DNA of 64,000 bases from Verrucomicrobiia bacterium (GCA_030431475.1 JAUIJD010000009.1:41253-105252); one strand, 5' to 3'. Shown: positions 26,925 through 36,016, counted from the first letter of the stretch. The notes: generated by a model not told the origin, from the letters alone. Numbers and translations are program-made.

Positions 26925-27758
26925 TCAGCGTCCGATCATCACGGTCGGCACCACCACGGTCTTCTCGCCATTCTTCACCTGGGCCCGGCCGATGCGGGCT
27001 TCCGGAACCCGGGCTTCGAGAAAGGGGGAGCGCTGATCTTCGTCGGCCAGGACGGGAACGCTCGGGAGCTGGAAGGTGCCCCGGCATTTCCGTCCGCCCC
27101 AGGGGTCGAAGTAGGTGAATTTGAAGCTCTCCGATTTGCGGGGGAGCTTCTCGGGGACCATGACGATGGTGACGAAGTGCCCTTCGATCGCGATCCAGTC
27201 ACCCCCGCGAAGCACGTAGCGGCGGAGGCTGAGAACCGGGGGGAAACCGGCCTTCAGCGAGTCTCGGAGCCGGTCGTGGAGCCGGTCGAGCTGACCGGCC
27301 GGGGACTCGCGGCCTTTTCGGAGGAAGCTTCGGGTTCGCGGGGCGGGGAGGCCTCCGATGGCGGCGAGTTCGCCGGCGATCTCGGAGAGGTCCTCGACGT
27401 TGATTCCGTCGCCGCTCCAGCGCTTCCGGTTGCGCAGGCTGGCCGAGGGTTGGAGGCCGTGGGCCCGGATGATGTAGAGCAGCTTGGACTTGTCGGACGC
27501 GCCCGGGATTCGCTCGGGCGTGGCATGCCATTTTTCCGAGCCGCAGCGGAACGAGGCAAGCAGGGCCGCCGGGCCGCAGGCGTTCCCGGCGACTTCGAGC
27601 TGGTCGACCGGACCGGCCGCCGCGTGGGGAGCCCAGCGCTCGTCGGCACGCGCCGGGGAGAGCGACAGCACGGAAGCCAGCGCGCTAGGGAGGATCTTCC
27701 GATGGAGCAACCGAATCAACACGGCGATTGTTTGCCGGATTCTGGTCGACGATGCCAC
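26925..27758 (-). CDS. Exported C39-like cysteine peptidase family protein
   Basis: 277 aa. A hydrophobic leader ends at PARADE (about 40), then a papain-like domain of the C39 type. The nucleophile is Cys61 in GNACGPAALLASF, the base His194 in EGHFVTIVM and Asp218 in YFDPWGG. The catalytic triad therefore looks intact. The 5' end overlaps the subtilase gene by 74 bases. In-frame GTG 27722 or TTG 27719 would give a neater signal peptide and a shorter overlap. Tight linkage with the subtilase suggests a joint proteolytic role; the substrate is unknown. Confidence 0.8.
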   Translation of the reverse strand: MASSTRIRQTIAVLIRLLHRKILPSALASVLSLSPARADERWAPHAAAGPVDQLEVAGNACGPAALLASFRCGSEKWHATPERIPGASDKSKLLYIIRAHGLQPSASLRNRKRWSGDGINVEDLSEIAGELAAIGGLPAPRTRSFLRKGRESPAGQLDRLHDRLRDSLKAGFPPVLSLRRYVLRGGDWIAIEGHFVTIVMVPEKLPRKSESFKFTYFDPWGGRKCRGTFQLPSVPVLADEDQRSPFLEARVPEARIGRAQVKNGEKTVVVPTVMIGR

Positions 27759-29274
27759 CGGAAAGACCCACGGAGGAATCGATGCGCACCTCCTCGAACA
27801 CCGCGCCGAGGGGGAGTTCGAACGTCTGGATGTCGCCGGGGGCGAGGGTGGTGACGTTGAGCTGGCTGACCCCGAGGGGGGTGGTCACGCTGACCGGGGC
27901 ATTGACGATGCGGGAGGTGCCGCGGTTCTCGACGGTGACCTGCACCATGGGATTTCCCTGGGCGTCGGTGGTGATGTGGTTGGCCGCGATGGCGACGTCG
28001 CGGATGCCGGAGACGTCGCTGTTCAAGGTGCGTCCGACGTCCACGATTCCCGCCCCGTAGTCGATGTCGTTGCCCGGGGCGCCCGCCTCGTTCGCGTTGG
28101 CCTGGATGAGCTGCCACGCCGCCGAAGCGCTGATCCCTTCCTGGGTCATCACCGCCGCGATGGCTCCAGCCACCACCGGTGCGCTGGCGGAGGTGCCGCT
28201 GAAGTTGACCTGGGTTCCGTCGGTCGAAGCCGAAGTGAGGGCCAGGCCGGGTGCGACGATGGAAACGTCGCCCGAGTTCGAGAAGTCGAGGTGTTCGCCC
28301 CGGGCATCGACCGCGCCGACACCGATGACGTTGTCGAAGGCGGCGGGGTAGGAGACCTGATCGATGCCGTTGTTGCCGGTGGAGGCCACGACCATCACGC
28401 CGGCATCGGTGGCGTAGCGGATGGCATTCGCCAGCAGCGTGCTCCGGCTGCTGGAGCCGAGGGAGATGTTGATGATGTCGGCGCCGGCATCGGTGGCGGC
28501 CAGCACGGCTTCGGCGATGAGATAGGTGTCGGAGGTCCCGTCGTCCCGGGCGATGCGGTACGACAGGATGGACGAATCCGGCGCGAGTCCGAGCTCGCTG
28601 GCAATCAGGGACGCGACGGCGGTGCCGTGATTGTTGATCGAGGAGAGATCGCCCGGGAGGTCGACGAGGTTGGTGGACCGGACCCGGTTGGCGAACATCG
28701 AATCGCCGATGACGCCGGTGTCGAGCACGGCCACGGTGACTCCCTTGCCCCAGTTGCTACGGTCGCCGTCGGCGCCGAGCCAGGAGAGAAACTGGGAGCC
28801 GAAACCAACGGCGCCATTCTGTACGGTTCCCTGACCGGGAATCTCGGCCGGAAAGATGTAGCCCGTCTCTTCCGAGCCATCGAGCAGGGAGGCCAGGGCA
28901 TCCGCATCAAGGACGCCGAGCCGGAGGGTGTTGAGGGCATCGAGGCGACCCAGAACCGCGATCCCGGTCCCATCGAGAGAAGCAAGGAAGCGCCGCATGG
29001 CTTCGGCGCTGTCGAAGGTCACCCACCGTTGGCCCGGCAGGGCGCCGGGCGGTGCGTCGGGGTCGAACGCACGGCGGCCGTCGTCCGGGCGGTCGGCGGT
29101 CTTCGGCCGCGTCGGTGGGGAGTCGTCGAGCGGGCCGATCCGCCGGCGGTCTTCCGAATCGCGGGCCTTGTTGTCGACCCGGGGTGTCGCGGCCTCACGA
29201 CCCAGCCAGTTGCCCGCCAGAAGTCCCAGCGCGACCACAAGCAGGAGGACTCCCCAGGTTTTCCAGCGATTCAT
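27685..29274 (-). CDS. Secreted or anchored subtilisin-family serine protease (S8)
   Basis: 529 aa. An N-terminal hydrophobic segment (8-24) follows MNRWKTW, then a charged Pro-rich linker and an inhibitor-like propeptide (about 80-140, QRWVTFDSAEAMRRFLASLD). The S8 domain has Asp185 in VAVLDTGV, His216 in NNHGTAVASL, oxyanion Asn301 in STGNNG and Ser362 in GTSASAPVVAG. All catalytic residues are present. After about 430 comes a CARDB-like beta domain (VQVTVENRGTSRIVNAPVSV). It leads the run of minus-strand genes to glgB and overlaps the C39-like gene. Confidence 0.93.
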   Translation of the reverse strand: MNRWKTWGVLLLVVALGLLAGNWLGREAATPRVDNKARDSEDRRRIGPLDDSPPTRPKTADRPDDGRRAFDPDAPPGALPGQRWVTFDSAEAMRRFLASLDGTGIAVLGRLDALNTLRLGVLDADALASLLDGSEETGYIFPAEIPGQGTVQNGAVGFGSQFLSWLGADGDRSNWGKGVTVAVLDTGVIGDSMFANRVRSTNLVDLPGDLSSINNHGTAVASLIASELGLAPDSSILSYRIARDDGTSDTYLIAEAVLAATDAGADIINISLGSSSRSTLLANAIRYATDAGVMVVASTGNNGIDQVSYPAAFDNVIGVGAVDARGEHLDFSNSGDVSIVAPGLALTSASTDGTQVNFSGTSASAPVVAGAIAAVMTQEGISASAAWQLIQANANEAGAPGNDIDYGAGIVDVGRTLNSDVSGIRDVAIAANHITTDAQGNPMVQVTVENRGTSRIVNAPVSVTTPLGVSQLNVTTLAPGDIQTFELPLGAVFEEVRIDSSVGLSGGIVDQNPANNRRVDSVAPSEDPP

Positions 29275-29325
29275 CGGTGCAATAAAACCCCGATCATGGA
29301 CTGTGGTAGCGGAAAATCCGCGAAA

Positions 29326-30030
29326 TCAGGGTTCCGGCTCGAGGCTCGCGGGCCGGGCATCCTCGTAGTGCTGGATTCTCGGGCGGCCGGATGCCGGGTC
29401 GTTGAAGACGATGACCAGGTCCCGTTTGCCCTCAATCGAACGCCACGCCGTGTTGTGGAAGCGGGCAAAACCCTCATCGGTCAGGTACTCGGCAAGCACC
29501 GGGTAGCGGTTGAAGTCATCGAGCCGGGTGACCTCGTCGACGAGCTTCGCCTTGCCCGGTGCGAGGGCGACCGCTTTCGGTCCGTTGTGTTCCCCCATGT
29601 GGACGCGGACTTTCTCCTTCGACAGGTTCATCAGATGGATGGAGCCGTAGGGAAACTTCCGGCTGTCGTCCGGCAGGGCGACGACCCGGTAGGGGGTCTC
29701 TTCCTTTCCCGAGGGAAGGAAAAGGAACAGCACCGACGACGTGTCGGGAAGTTTGGCGCTGGCCAGGGCCTCGTAGGGAGTCTCCTCGTCGTCGGAAGGG
29801 CGCGAGAACACCGCGCGGCCATCGTTGACCATCATCTTGAAGGGCAGCGAATACCCTGAGGTGAACAGTCCGACTTCGGTCATCGTCTGCTCGCGGTCGG
29901 TCGGCACCCAGACGCTCTTCACGTCCTGCTGATACGAGAAGCAGAGTGTGCGGGCGTTGATGGCATCAGCGTGCGCCGTGGCCGACGCCAGAGCCGCGGC
30001 GACCACAGCGGTTGGGAAAAAGCGGAACAT
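29326..30030 (-). CDS. Companion secreted protein of cassette A (copy 1)
   Basis: 234 aa with signal peptide MFRFFPTAVVAAALASATAHA. No known domain, but it is a paralogue of the 51.7-52.5 kb protein. Both share a central motif of the form FP-[YN]-GS-[IF]-[HR]-L-[MI]-NL, followed by a K/V-rich strand, an AxGKAKL or AARKARL turn, and a C-terminal ...VIxFxDPxxG... strand. Both genes sit directly downstream of a cassette A gene, here 53 bases after the A stop. A structural or chaperone partner for the A protein is an inference from this repeated linkage. Confidence 0.8.
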   Translation of the reverse strand: MFRFFPTAVVAAALASATAHADAINARTLCFSYQQDVKSVWVPTDREQTMTEVGLFTSGYSLPFKMMVNDGRAVFSRPSDDEETPYEALASAKLPDTSSVLFLFLPSGKEETPYRVVALPDDSRKFPYGSIHLMNLSKEKVRVHMGEHNGPKAVALAPGKAKLVDEVTRLDDFNRYPVLAEYLTDEGFARFHNTAWRSIEGKRDLVIVFNDPASGRPRIQHYEDARPASLEPEP

Positions 30031-30083
30031 GCGGGAAGATGGTTCGACTCGGACCCGGCATCAAGTCCCGAGCCCCGACGACT

Positions 30084-33000
30084 TCACACTTCCTCCGGGG
30101 CGAGCCAGCGGAAGGCGGTGATCACGAAGCGGCGGCCGAAGTTCTCGTTGGCCGGCGTGGTCGGGAGGTCTTCGGCCTCGTCGGTGTCGTCGACGTAGTC
30201 GGGAGTGCGTTGGACCACGGCCTCGCACCAGGCACGCGCCGTCACCCGTCCTGCGGCATCGACGGCCTGCCCGTAGGTGCGGATCCGGAAGGTGTCGGAG
30301 CGCACCGTCATGATCTGCCCGACGGACGAGAGGATGTCTCCCTGAGTAAGGTAGCCGGGAGCCCCGGCCGCGCTGGCGCCATAGATCGCCTCGGGGAAGG
30401 CAAACCCGGCATCTCCCATGTCGGCGGCGCCATAGGTCGGTCCGTCCAGCGAGAACTCGCTGTTGATGTTGGTTTCATCGATCGCCGCCTGGATGGCACC
30501 CTTGGCGGCGAGTTCGTCGTCGCTGCCGGGACGGCGGTTGACGAAGTCGGCGAAGGAGAGGAAGGGACCCCGCTCGCGAACCTCCTCGACGATCCGTTCG
30601 GCAAGGCCTTCGAGTTCGCTGTCACCGAGCGTCCGGAAGCCCGTCCAGCGTGCTCCGCGACGCTCCTGCTCGAGGCCTGCGGCGTCCTCGACCGGCGGGC
30701 CGGTGGCGCGGCGGGTGCGGGTGAAGGGGTTGTCGGCGCCGGACTTGGTGCCTTCCTGGCCGGTCAACGCATCGAGATAGGCGACGTCTTCGTTGTTCAT
30801 CGAGGCGAGGACCGACTTCCATGCCTCGACGGAAAGCGAGTTCACGTTGAACGGGCCGTCGATCATCATGTGGGCGGCGATGCTGCGGTAGCTTTCGGCA
30901 TCGGTGACCGTGCTGGTCACCTCGCTGGCCGGGAGATTGGAGACGGGGACGAGCCGCGGGTTGAGCAGGCGCTCCGAGCCGGAGAAGAATCCCTGTGCGA
31001 TGTCCGCGGACTGGCGGGTGGAACCCATGACCGGACCCGCGTAGTCGGTGAGCGTCGAGAAGAAATAGCGGTCCCAGAGCTCGTTGTTGGCGAGCCAGGT
31101 GTGGTCGAGGAGCTTCGGTCCGCGGGCCGCGCCGTCGGCCACCACCTTTGCGGCCGGGATCAGGGGGCTGGCGAACGATTCCCCGACCGTGTAGCCGGGA
31201 GACCATGCGAAGCCCTGCGGAGCCAGTCGCGAATGGCGCAGCTGTGCGATGGACTGCAGCGGGAGCGCCGGCGCCTCGAACTGAGGCGCGGCCAGGACGC
31301 CGGTCTCGGCATCGGCGGAGGTGAAGAAATACGCCCGGTTGGTGAGCGGATCCCAAGGGTAGTCATCGGGCTTCTCGACCGGACGAAGTTTGACCTCGTG
31401 GGAGCTGTTGACACCCTTGTCCTCCTCCAGCCGGATCACCGCCATGTTGGTGGCGTTGGAACCTTGCACCCAGGGTTTGGCCGGGGTGCTGGAGCCCATG
31501 GTCGTCTTCGCTTGGAAGGTGAACGTCGCGAAGGGAAGGACGCGGGAGTAGTCCCGGATCTTGTCGCTGGGGCTCTGATAGATTTCGGTGACCCGCTTCG
31601 GGCGTTGCAGGCGGGTGACACCCTGCGGGGCGATGGTCTCCTCCAGCAAGCCATCCGGATTCCTCCGGTCGTTGTAGCTGAGGAAGAACTGTCCGCAGCG
31701 GACCTCCCGGGCGCGCCGACCGCCGCTCAGCAGGGTGACGTCGATCGCGAGGCGATTCTGGGAGGCATCCGATCCCATCGGGCCGAACTCGACATCGACG
31801 GTGTCGGTGGAGCGGATCGAGAAGATCCCCATGCCGTCGTCCGCCGCGGTCAGCATGTGATCCGGAGTGAGCCAGTCGACCCAGAAGCCCATGCCCTTGG
31901 CATAGCCCGGGGCGAGGGTGACGTCGGCCGTGAGGTTGTCCTGCCAGTCGAACATGCCGCCGTCGTTCCAGCTCCAGCCCCCATCGACCGATTCGCCGAA
32001 GACGAGCGATTCGCCCGGTTCGAGGAGAATGGTGGTCCGGGCCGAGGAGTTGTAGCTGGGCTTGAGGTTCAGGCCGAACGCCTTCGCCTTCTGACTGTTC
32101 TGGTCGTGATAAACGTAGAGCTGGTTGAAGTGGGCCATCTGGGTCGTCTGCGCCTGGCCGTTGCGATAGAATTTGAAGCCGATCGGCACGTCGGCGAAGT
32201 CGATCTTCATGCCATTGACTTCAAGCGGCACGTCGTAGGGATTGTAGAGGGTGACGATGGGCGAGTAGATCATGTAGAGCATGTACTTCCGGCGACTGTC
32301 GCCGGTCCTGCTCACGATCGTGCCTCCGCCCCAGTGGCCGTGGGCGTCCTTCGCCACGAGCGTGAACTGCAGCTCCACCTTGGACACCACCGGTGTCAGC
32401 GGGGCTTCATCGGGAGCCACCGGGTCGGTGTAGGCGCCGTCGCGACGGTTGAGGCGCGGACTGCTGCTCACCGAAGCGGTGGCGGCGAGTTGATAGCCGC
32501 CGCCGCGCTGTTCCTGGATCTCGCGGTAGGTGTTGGCGTAGCTGGCGAGGTGGCTCCAGTAGGGGTTGGCGTCCTCGCGGTCGAGGTCGGCGTCGCTGTA
32601 GAGTCGACGGCTTCTCCAGTCGGCCGGCAGCGAATCGTCGTTGAAGAGGCGGCTGAGGTCCTGCTTCAGACCCCCGCGGGCGGCGTCGGTCAGCAGGCCG
32701 CGGCTGAACACCGTCAGATCATGCTGATATTCCGCGAGGTCCGGCAGACCGAGAAGCTTGCCGCTCCCGAGTGTCGCCAGATTCCCCTGCTCGTCACTGT
32801 CGAACCAATCGAAGTCGTCGAGCCCGTCCAGCGTCTCAAGTCCGAAGCGGCTGGCGGAGCCCAGTGCGGCGATCTCGGGCTTGTCCAAGTCCTCATGCTC
32901 GTCGCGCACGAGGTTGATCTTGGCCTTGGCGCTTTCGTCGAATGCCGCCCAGGCAAAGCCCCCGCGCTTGTTCGAGCCGGTGTCGGCTTCGACCGTCACC

Positions 33001-33482
33001 AGCGGTGCCTGAACGATTTCATCCGCCGTGGCGCCGTCGCCGAAGGCATTCTCGCCGACGAGGGTCACACCGCCGGTGGCCGGCAGCTGCCTGGGGTCGG
33101 ACTCAATGCCGGATGAGAGGTAGCCGAGGAAGTGATCGCTCGCATCGACGCTCGGATTGCCGCTGTCGAGAGCGACACCTTCCCAGACGCCGGTCAGCTG
33201 TGCCGGGGCGGAGGAATCGCCGAGGCGTGCCGGAGCGGTGATGCGCTGGTCGGCTCCGACCCGCTTCTGGAGCTGGCCGATGGCGATGTTCAGCGCCAGT
33301 CGGGCATTGGCACGAGCCATCTGCATGTCCTGCTGCTGACCCGACGCCCGCAGGGAAACGGTGGAGAGACCGAGAAGTCCGACGGCCAGAAGGGAAAGCA
33401 GCACCATGAGGCTGATGGTGACGACAAGAGCAAAGCCTTTGGGCCGTTGCGGAAAAGTTCTCTTTCTGGCAGGTTTTGTCAT
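30084..33482 (-). CDS. Verru_Chthon cassette protein A-like prepilin-type giant (copy 1)
   Basis: 1132 aa. A basic leader (TKPARKRTFPQRPKG) is followed by a prepilin-type segment cut after Gly16: FALVVTISLMVLLSLLAVGLL. No Glu is at +5, as in GspK-type tip pseudopilins. The long exported part includes a VTLYNPYDVPLEVNG motif. The C-terminal third resembles GspK, with FLSFADFVNRR, YLTQGDILSS and DTFRIRTYGQA...ARAWCEAVVQRTP, and it ends FRWLAPEEV. It shares these blocks with the 52.5-56.1 kb protein. The name follows a TIGRFAM family I recall as confined to Verrucomicrobia. Role and partner secretion apparatus unknown. Confidence 0.85.
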   Translation of the reverse strand: MTKPARKRTFPQRPKGFALVVTISLMVLLSLLAVGLLGLSTVSLRASGQQQDMQMARANARLALNIAIGQLQKRVGADQRITAPARLGDSSAPAQLTGVWEGVALDSGNPSVDASDHFLGYLSSGIESDPRQLPATGGVTLVGENAFGDGATADEIVQAPLVTVEADTGSNKRGGFAWAAFDESAKAKINLVRDEHEDLDKPEIAALGSASRFGLETLDGLDDFDWFDSDEQGNLATLGSGKLLGLPDLAEYQHDLTVFSRGLLTDAARGGLKQDLSRLFNDDSLPADWRSRRLYSDADLDREDANPYWSHLASYANTYREIQEQRGGGYQLAATASVSSSPRLNRRDGAYTDPVAPDEAPLTPVVSKVELQFTLVAKDAHGHWGGGTIVSRTGDSRRKYMLYMIYSPIVTLYNPYDVPLEVNGMKIDFADVPIGFKFYRNGQAQTTQMAHFNQLYVYHDQNSQKAKAFGLNLKPSYNSSARTTILLEPGESLVFGESVDGGWSWNDGGMFDWQDNLTADVTLAPGYAKGMGFWVDWLTPDHMLTAADDGMGIFSIRSTDTVDVEFGPMGSDASQNRLAIDVTLLSGGRRAREVRCGQFFLSYNDRRNPDGLLEETIAPQGVTRLQRPKRVTEIYQSPSDKIRDYSRVLPFATFTFQAKTTMGSSTPAKPWVQGSNATNMAVIRLEEDKGVNSSHEVKLRPVEKPDDYPWDPLTNRAYFFTSADAETGVLAAPQFEAPALPLQSIAQLRHSRLAPQGFAWSPGYTVGESFASPLIPAAKVVADGAARGPKLLDHTWLANNELWDRYFFSTLTDYAGPVMGSTRQSADIAQGFFSGSERLLNPRLVPVSNLPASEVTSTVTDAESYRSIAAHMMIDGPFNVNSLSVEAWKSVLASMNNEDVAYLDALTGQEGTKSGADNPFTRTRRATGPPVEDAAGLEQERRGARWTGFRTLGDSELEGLAERIVEEVRERGPFLSFADFVNRRPGSDDELAAKGAIQAAIDETNINSEFSLDGPTYGAADMGDAGFAFPEAIYGASAAGAPGYLTQGDILSSVGQIMTVRSDTFRIRTYGQAVDAAGRVTARAWCEAVVQRTPDYVDDTDEAEDLPTTPANENFGRRFVITAFRWLAPEEV

Positions 33483-33827
33483 GAGATGGGTTGGTTTTTT
33501 CGGGATGCTACCGAGCAGGTGGCGGTTGTAAATACAATAAGTGGGCTTCGGTGGGTATCAAAGGAAACTTTGTTTCCTTAAGGGTTTATTGCGGTGGTCG
33601 AGTCGGGTGAGGCGTTCATCAAGGCTCGGTTCTTTGGGCGGAATCTTGTTCGGCGCGGCATTCTGAGATCACGGCTTTGATCACCTCTGTATTTACATCA
33701 TCCTGTCATGAAGGAAATAGCTCAAAGCGGTAGTTCGTTAACACCGTTTGTCGATCGAATCGCGAGGAGGCCATGGCGTGGAGGCCGGCTTGCCCGACGA
33801 GCGAAAGCGCTTGCGCGCGAGGTGGGA
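33483..33827. promoter_or_regulatory. Divergent intergenic region with mirrored TGTAAATACA boxes
   Basis: This AT-richer stretch separates cassette A (minus) from the STR2-like gene (plus). A TGTAAATACA at 33527-33536 has its exact reverse complement TGTATTTACA at 33688-33697. Near 33560 is AAGGAAACTTTGTTTCCTT, a 7-bp inverted repeat. A shared regulator binding both boxes is plausible; terminal repeats of a lost element are the alternative. The open frame starting at 33708 adds about 40 weakly coding-looking residues to the STR2-like gene and I have not counted it as coding. Confidence 0.45.
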
Positions 33828-35318
33828 ATGGTCGCAAGCAGTGGGCGCATGCGCGATTTCATCCGACAGCCCGCGTTCCGCGAGGAGGACCTTGGGGTTC
33901 CCTTGCCGGATTCCGCGCATGCTTGTTCGGTCTGCCTTCCCACCTGGGCGTCGGTGCTCGGATACGAGGAAGGTCGCGAGAAGGTGCTGCATCGCCTGAA
34001 AGCGGGCTATCCGCGGTTTCTCCGGAGTCCACAGGTGGAACGCCTCACCCGGGGGGCCCATGAGGAGTTGTGCGGGGAGGGAGAGCAGGTGTTTGTGTTT
34101 CCAACGCGCAACTCCGCCCAGCGGGCTCAACGATGGATCGAGCGGCGCTCGAAGCTGGCGGCCCGGTCGGCGGGCTACCATGGATTTCAAACCGTGGTCG
34201 TCCCCGAGGAAGCGGCGGGCGTTGCGCGGGAGTACCAGCGTTTCACCGGCGAACTCGTCAGCAGCCGCATGGCGGAGGACTGGCTCAACGGCGGACTGAA
34301 GAATGGATCCAAGCGCGAACTGCTGAGGCGCCGGCTGGCAACGATCTACGGCACCCGTGCCTCCCAGGTCTCGGTCTTCGGCAACGGAATGGCCTCCATC
34401 ACGGCGCTGCTGCGCTCGCTGCCCGGGGTCGCGGAGGGACGCAAAACGCTGCAGCTCGAGTTTCCGTATGTCGACTCCCTGAAGCTTCAGGAGCTTTTCG
34501 GGAATGGCGTCGTGTTTCTCAATGAAGCCGAGGGCGAGTCCTTCGAGGAGGCGCTCCAGCGGATCGCCCGGGGCGAGTTCGCCGCGGTATTCACCGAGGT
34601 TCCGACCAATCCCTTGCTCCGCTGCGTCGACCTGGAGCGCGTGTCCGCCGCGTGCCGGGAGGGGGGGACCCCCTTGATCGTGGACGACTCGGCGGTGGGT
34701 CCTCAGAACGTTCAGGTGCTCCCGTTGGCGGACGTCGTGACCTGCAGTCTGACCAAGTGGCTTTCGGGGGTTGGCGATGTCATGGGGGGCGCGGCCATCG
34801 TTCGCGAGGACTCGGCCTTCGCGGACGAGTTGGTGGCGGCGCTGGACCACGAGTCCCAGGAGACTTCGCCTCCCTACCTGGGGGATGTGCAGGTTCTGCT
34901 GTCGAACCTCAAAGGCTATCCGTCACGTCTTGAGCGGGCGAATGAGACGGCGCTTGAGCTCGTCGAGATGCTGGCGGGGCATCCCGCGGTGTCCGAAGTG
35001 TGGCATCCATCCCGGACGACCACCGAGCGTTACGACCAACTGAAACAGCGGGACGGCGGCTACGGCGCGCTGTTGTCCTTCGCCCTCAAGTCGGCACGCC
35101 GGGCTCCGCGAGTCTATGATGCGCTGGAAGTCTCGAAGGGGCCGAGCTTCGGCACCCGTTTCACGCTTGCCTGCCCCTACGCGCTCCTCGCCCACTTCCA
35201 TGAATTGGACTGGGCGGCGGGATGTGGCGTTCCCAGCCATCTGATCCGCGTTTCGGTGGGGGACGAGGATTCCGAGGTGCTGCTCCAGCATTTCACCGAC
35301 GCCTTGCGTCGGGCCTGA
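33828..35318 (+). CDS. Cystathionine gamma-synthase, fungal (STR2) type
   Basis: PLP enzyme of the Cys/Met metabolism family that joins an activated homoserine and cysteine to form cystathionine; about 496 aa. The domain order and wording match fungal STR2/Met-7 rather than bacterial MetB. It has an N-terminal HACSVCLPTWASVLGYEEG and LKAGYPRFLRSP, then FTGELVSSRMAEDWL. The PLP lysine is in TCSLTKWLSG. The C-terminus has RDGGYGALLSF and GPSFGTRFTLACPYALLAHF. I chose ATG 33828 (after GAGGTGGGA), because the STR2 protein also starts about 25-30 residues before LPTW. ATG 33708 would add a doubtful extension. A product role in methionine synthesis is inferred from family. Confidence 0.88.
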   Translation: MVASSGRMRDFIRQPAFREEDLGVPLPDSAHACSVCLPTWASVLGYEEGREKVLHRLKAGYPRFLRSPQVERLTRGAHEELCGEGEQVFVFPTRNSAQRAQRWIERRSKLAARSAGYHGFQTVVVPEEAAGVAREYQRFTGELVSSRMAEDWLNGGLKNGSKRELLRRRLATIYGTRASQVSVFGNGMASITALLRSLPGVAEGRKTLQLEFPYVDSLKLQELFGNGVVFLNEAEGESFEEALQRIARGEFAAVFTEVPTNPLLRCVDLERVSAACREGGTPLIVDDSAVGPQNVQVLPLADVVTCSLTKWLSGVGDVMGGAAIVREDSAFADELVAALDHESQETSPPYLGDVQVLLSNLKGYPSRLERANETALELVEMLAGHPAVSEVWHPSRTTTERYDQLKQRDGGYGALLSFALKSARRAPRVYDALEVSKGPSFGTRFTLACPYALLAHFHELDWAAGCGVPSHLIRVSVGDEDSEVLLQHFTDALRRA

Positions 35319-35489
35319 CCATATCCTCTGATTATTTGGGCGAAAATCGCAAAGAGGGGTAGCTTTCCCGCAAATTCGCTTGCTTGATGTCTCCATTCCG
35401 CTGGAATCGCGGGGCTGATTCGAGCGCAACTTCGGTATTCTCAGGGTTCTGCGGTCGAATCGAGTGGTTTTCAACCGTCATAGATTCGC

Positions 35490-35714
35490 ATGAAACGCAA
35501 ACCCAAGCTCGCTTTGCGAGTGAACCACGACAACCCCAACCACCATCTTTGGAACAATCGCGGAGTCTGGTGGTGCCACCTCACGGTCCACAAGCCGGAC
35601 GCCACCGCCGAACGTCTTCGATTCTCGCTGAAGACCCGTGATGTCGAGCAGGCCCGCGAGCGCCGCGACCGGATCTTTCGCCAGATCGCCGAGCATTACG
35701 AAATCGCGGCCTGA
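35490..35714 (+). CDS. Small protein resembling an integrase arm-binding domain
   Basis: 74 aa, basic. GVWWCHLTVHKPDATAERL followed by RFSLKTRDVEQARERRDRIF reads like the N-terminal arm-type DNA-binding domain of a tyrosine recombinase, but no SAM-like or catalytic part follows. It ends 60 bases before tRNA-Ile2. It could be a truncated integrase left from an element that used the tRNA, or a stand-alone domain protein conserved in this phylum. Codon use is not obviously foreign. Confidence 0.7.
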   Translation: MKRKPKLALRVNHDNPNHHLWNNRGVWWCHLTVHKPDATAERLRFSLKTRDVEQARERRDRIFRQIAEHYEIAA

Positions 35715-35774
35715 GCCGACTTCGGAATGGCTTGCGCTCGTCGGGAGCAGGCGTGACAAAGCCGCTGCGCCGAC

Positions 35775-35850
35775 GGGCCTGTAGCTCAGTGGTTAGAGCA
35801 GGGGACTCATAATCCTTTGGTCGCGGGTTCGAGTCCCGCCGGGCCTACCA
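35775..35850 (+). tRNA. tRNA-Ile2 (CAT anticodon, likely lysidine-modified)
   Basis: The 76-base cloverleaf has acceptor GGGCCTG / CGGGCCT (two wobble pairs), anticodon loop CTCATAA and T-loop GTTCGAGTC, with CCA encoded. The anticodon is CAT. The arm text GGGACTCATAATCCTTTGGTC closely follows bacterial tRNA-Ile2, in which C34 becomes lysidine, rather than elongator tRNA-Met. Isotype by resemblance only. Confidence 0.9.
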
Positions 35851-36016
35851 TGAATGCCGTGGGTGGGAGAACGGCGGTGTGGGGGCGGCGTGAGGTTTCA
35901 CGGGTTCGAGGGGGGAGGAACGTCGATCGGACATCTCCGGTCAGATCCGGGCGGGACGGAATCGACTCGGAACATCATTCTTGCAAGGGCGCTCCGGCGC
36001 GTGGGCTCCAGAAGCG

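Noticed and set aside
30012..33116. Open frame of 1034 codons on the plus strand
   Set aside because: It is antisense to the cassette A gene. The long frame follows from high GC at third positions, and its translated text is Arg/Gly/Val-rich without domains.
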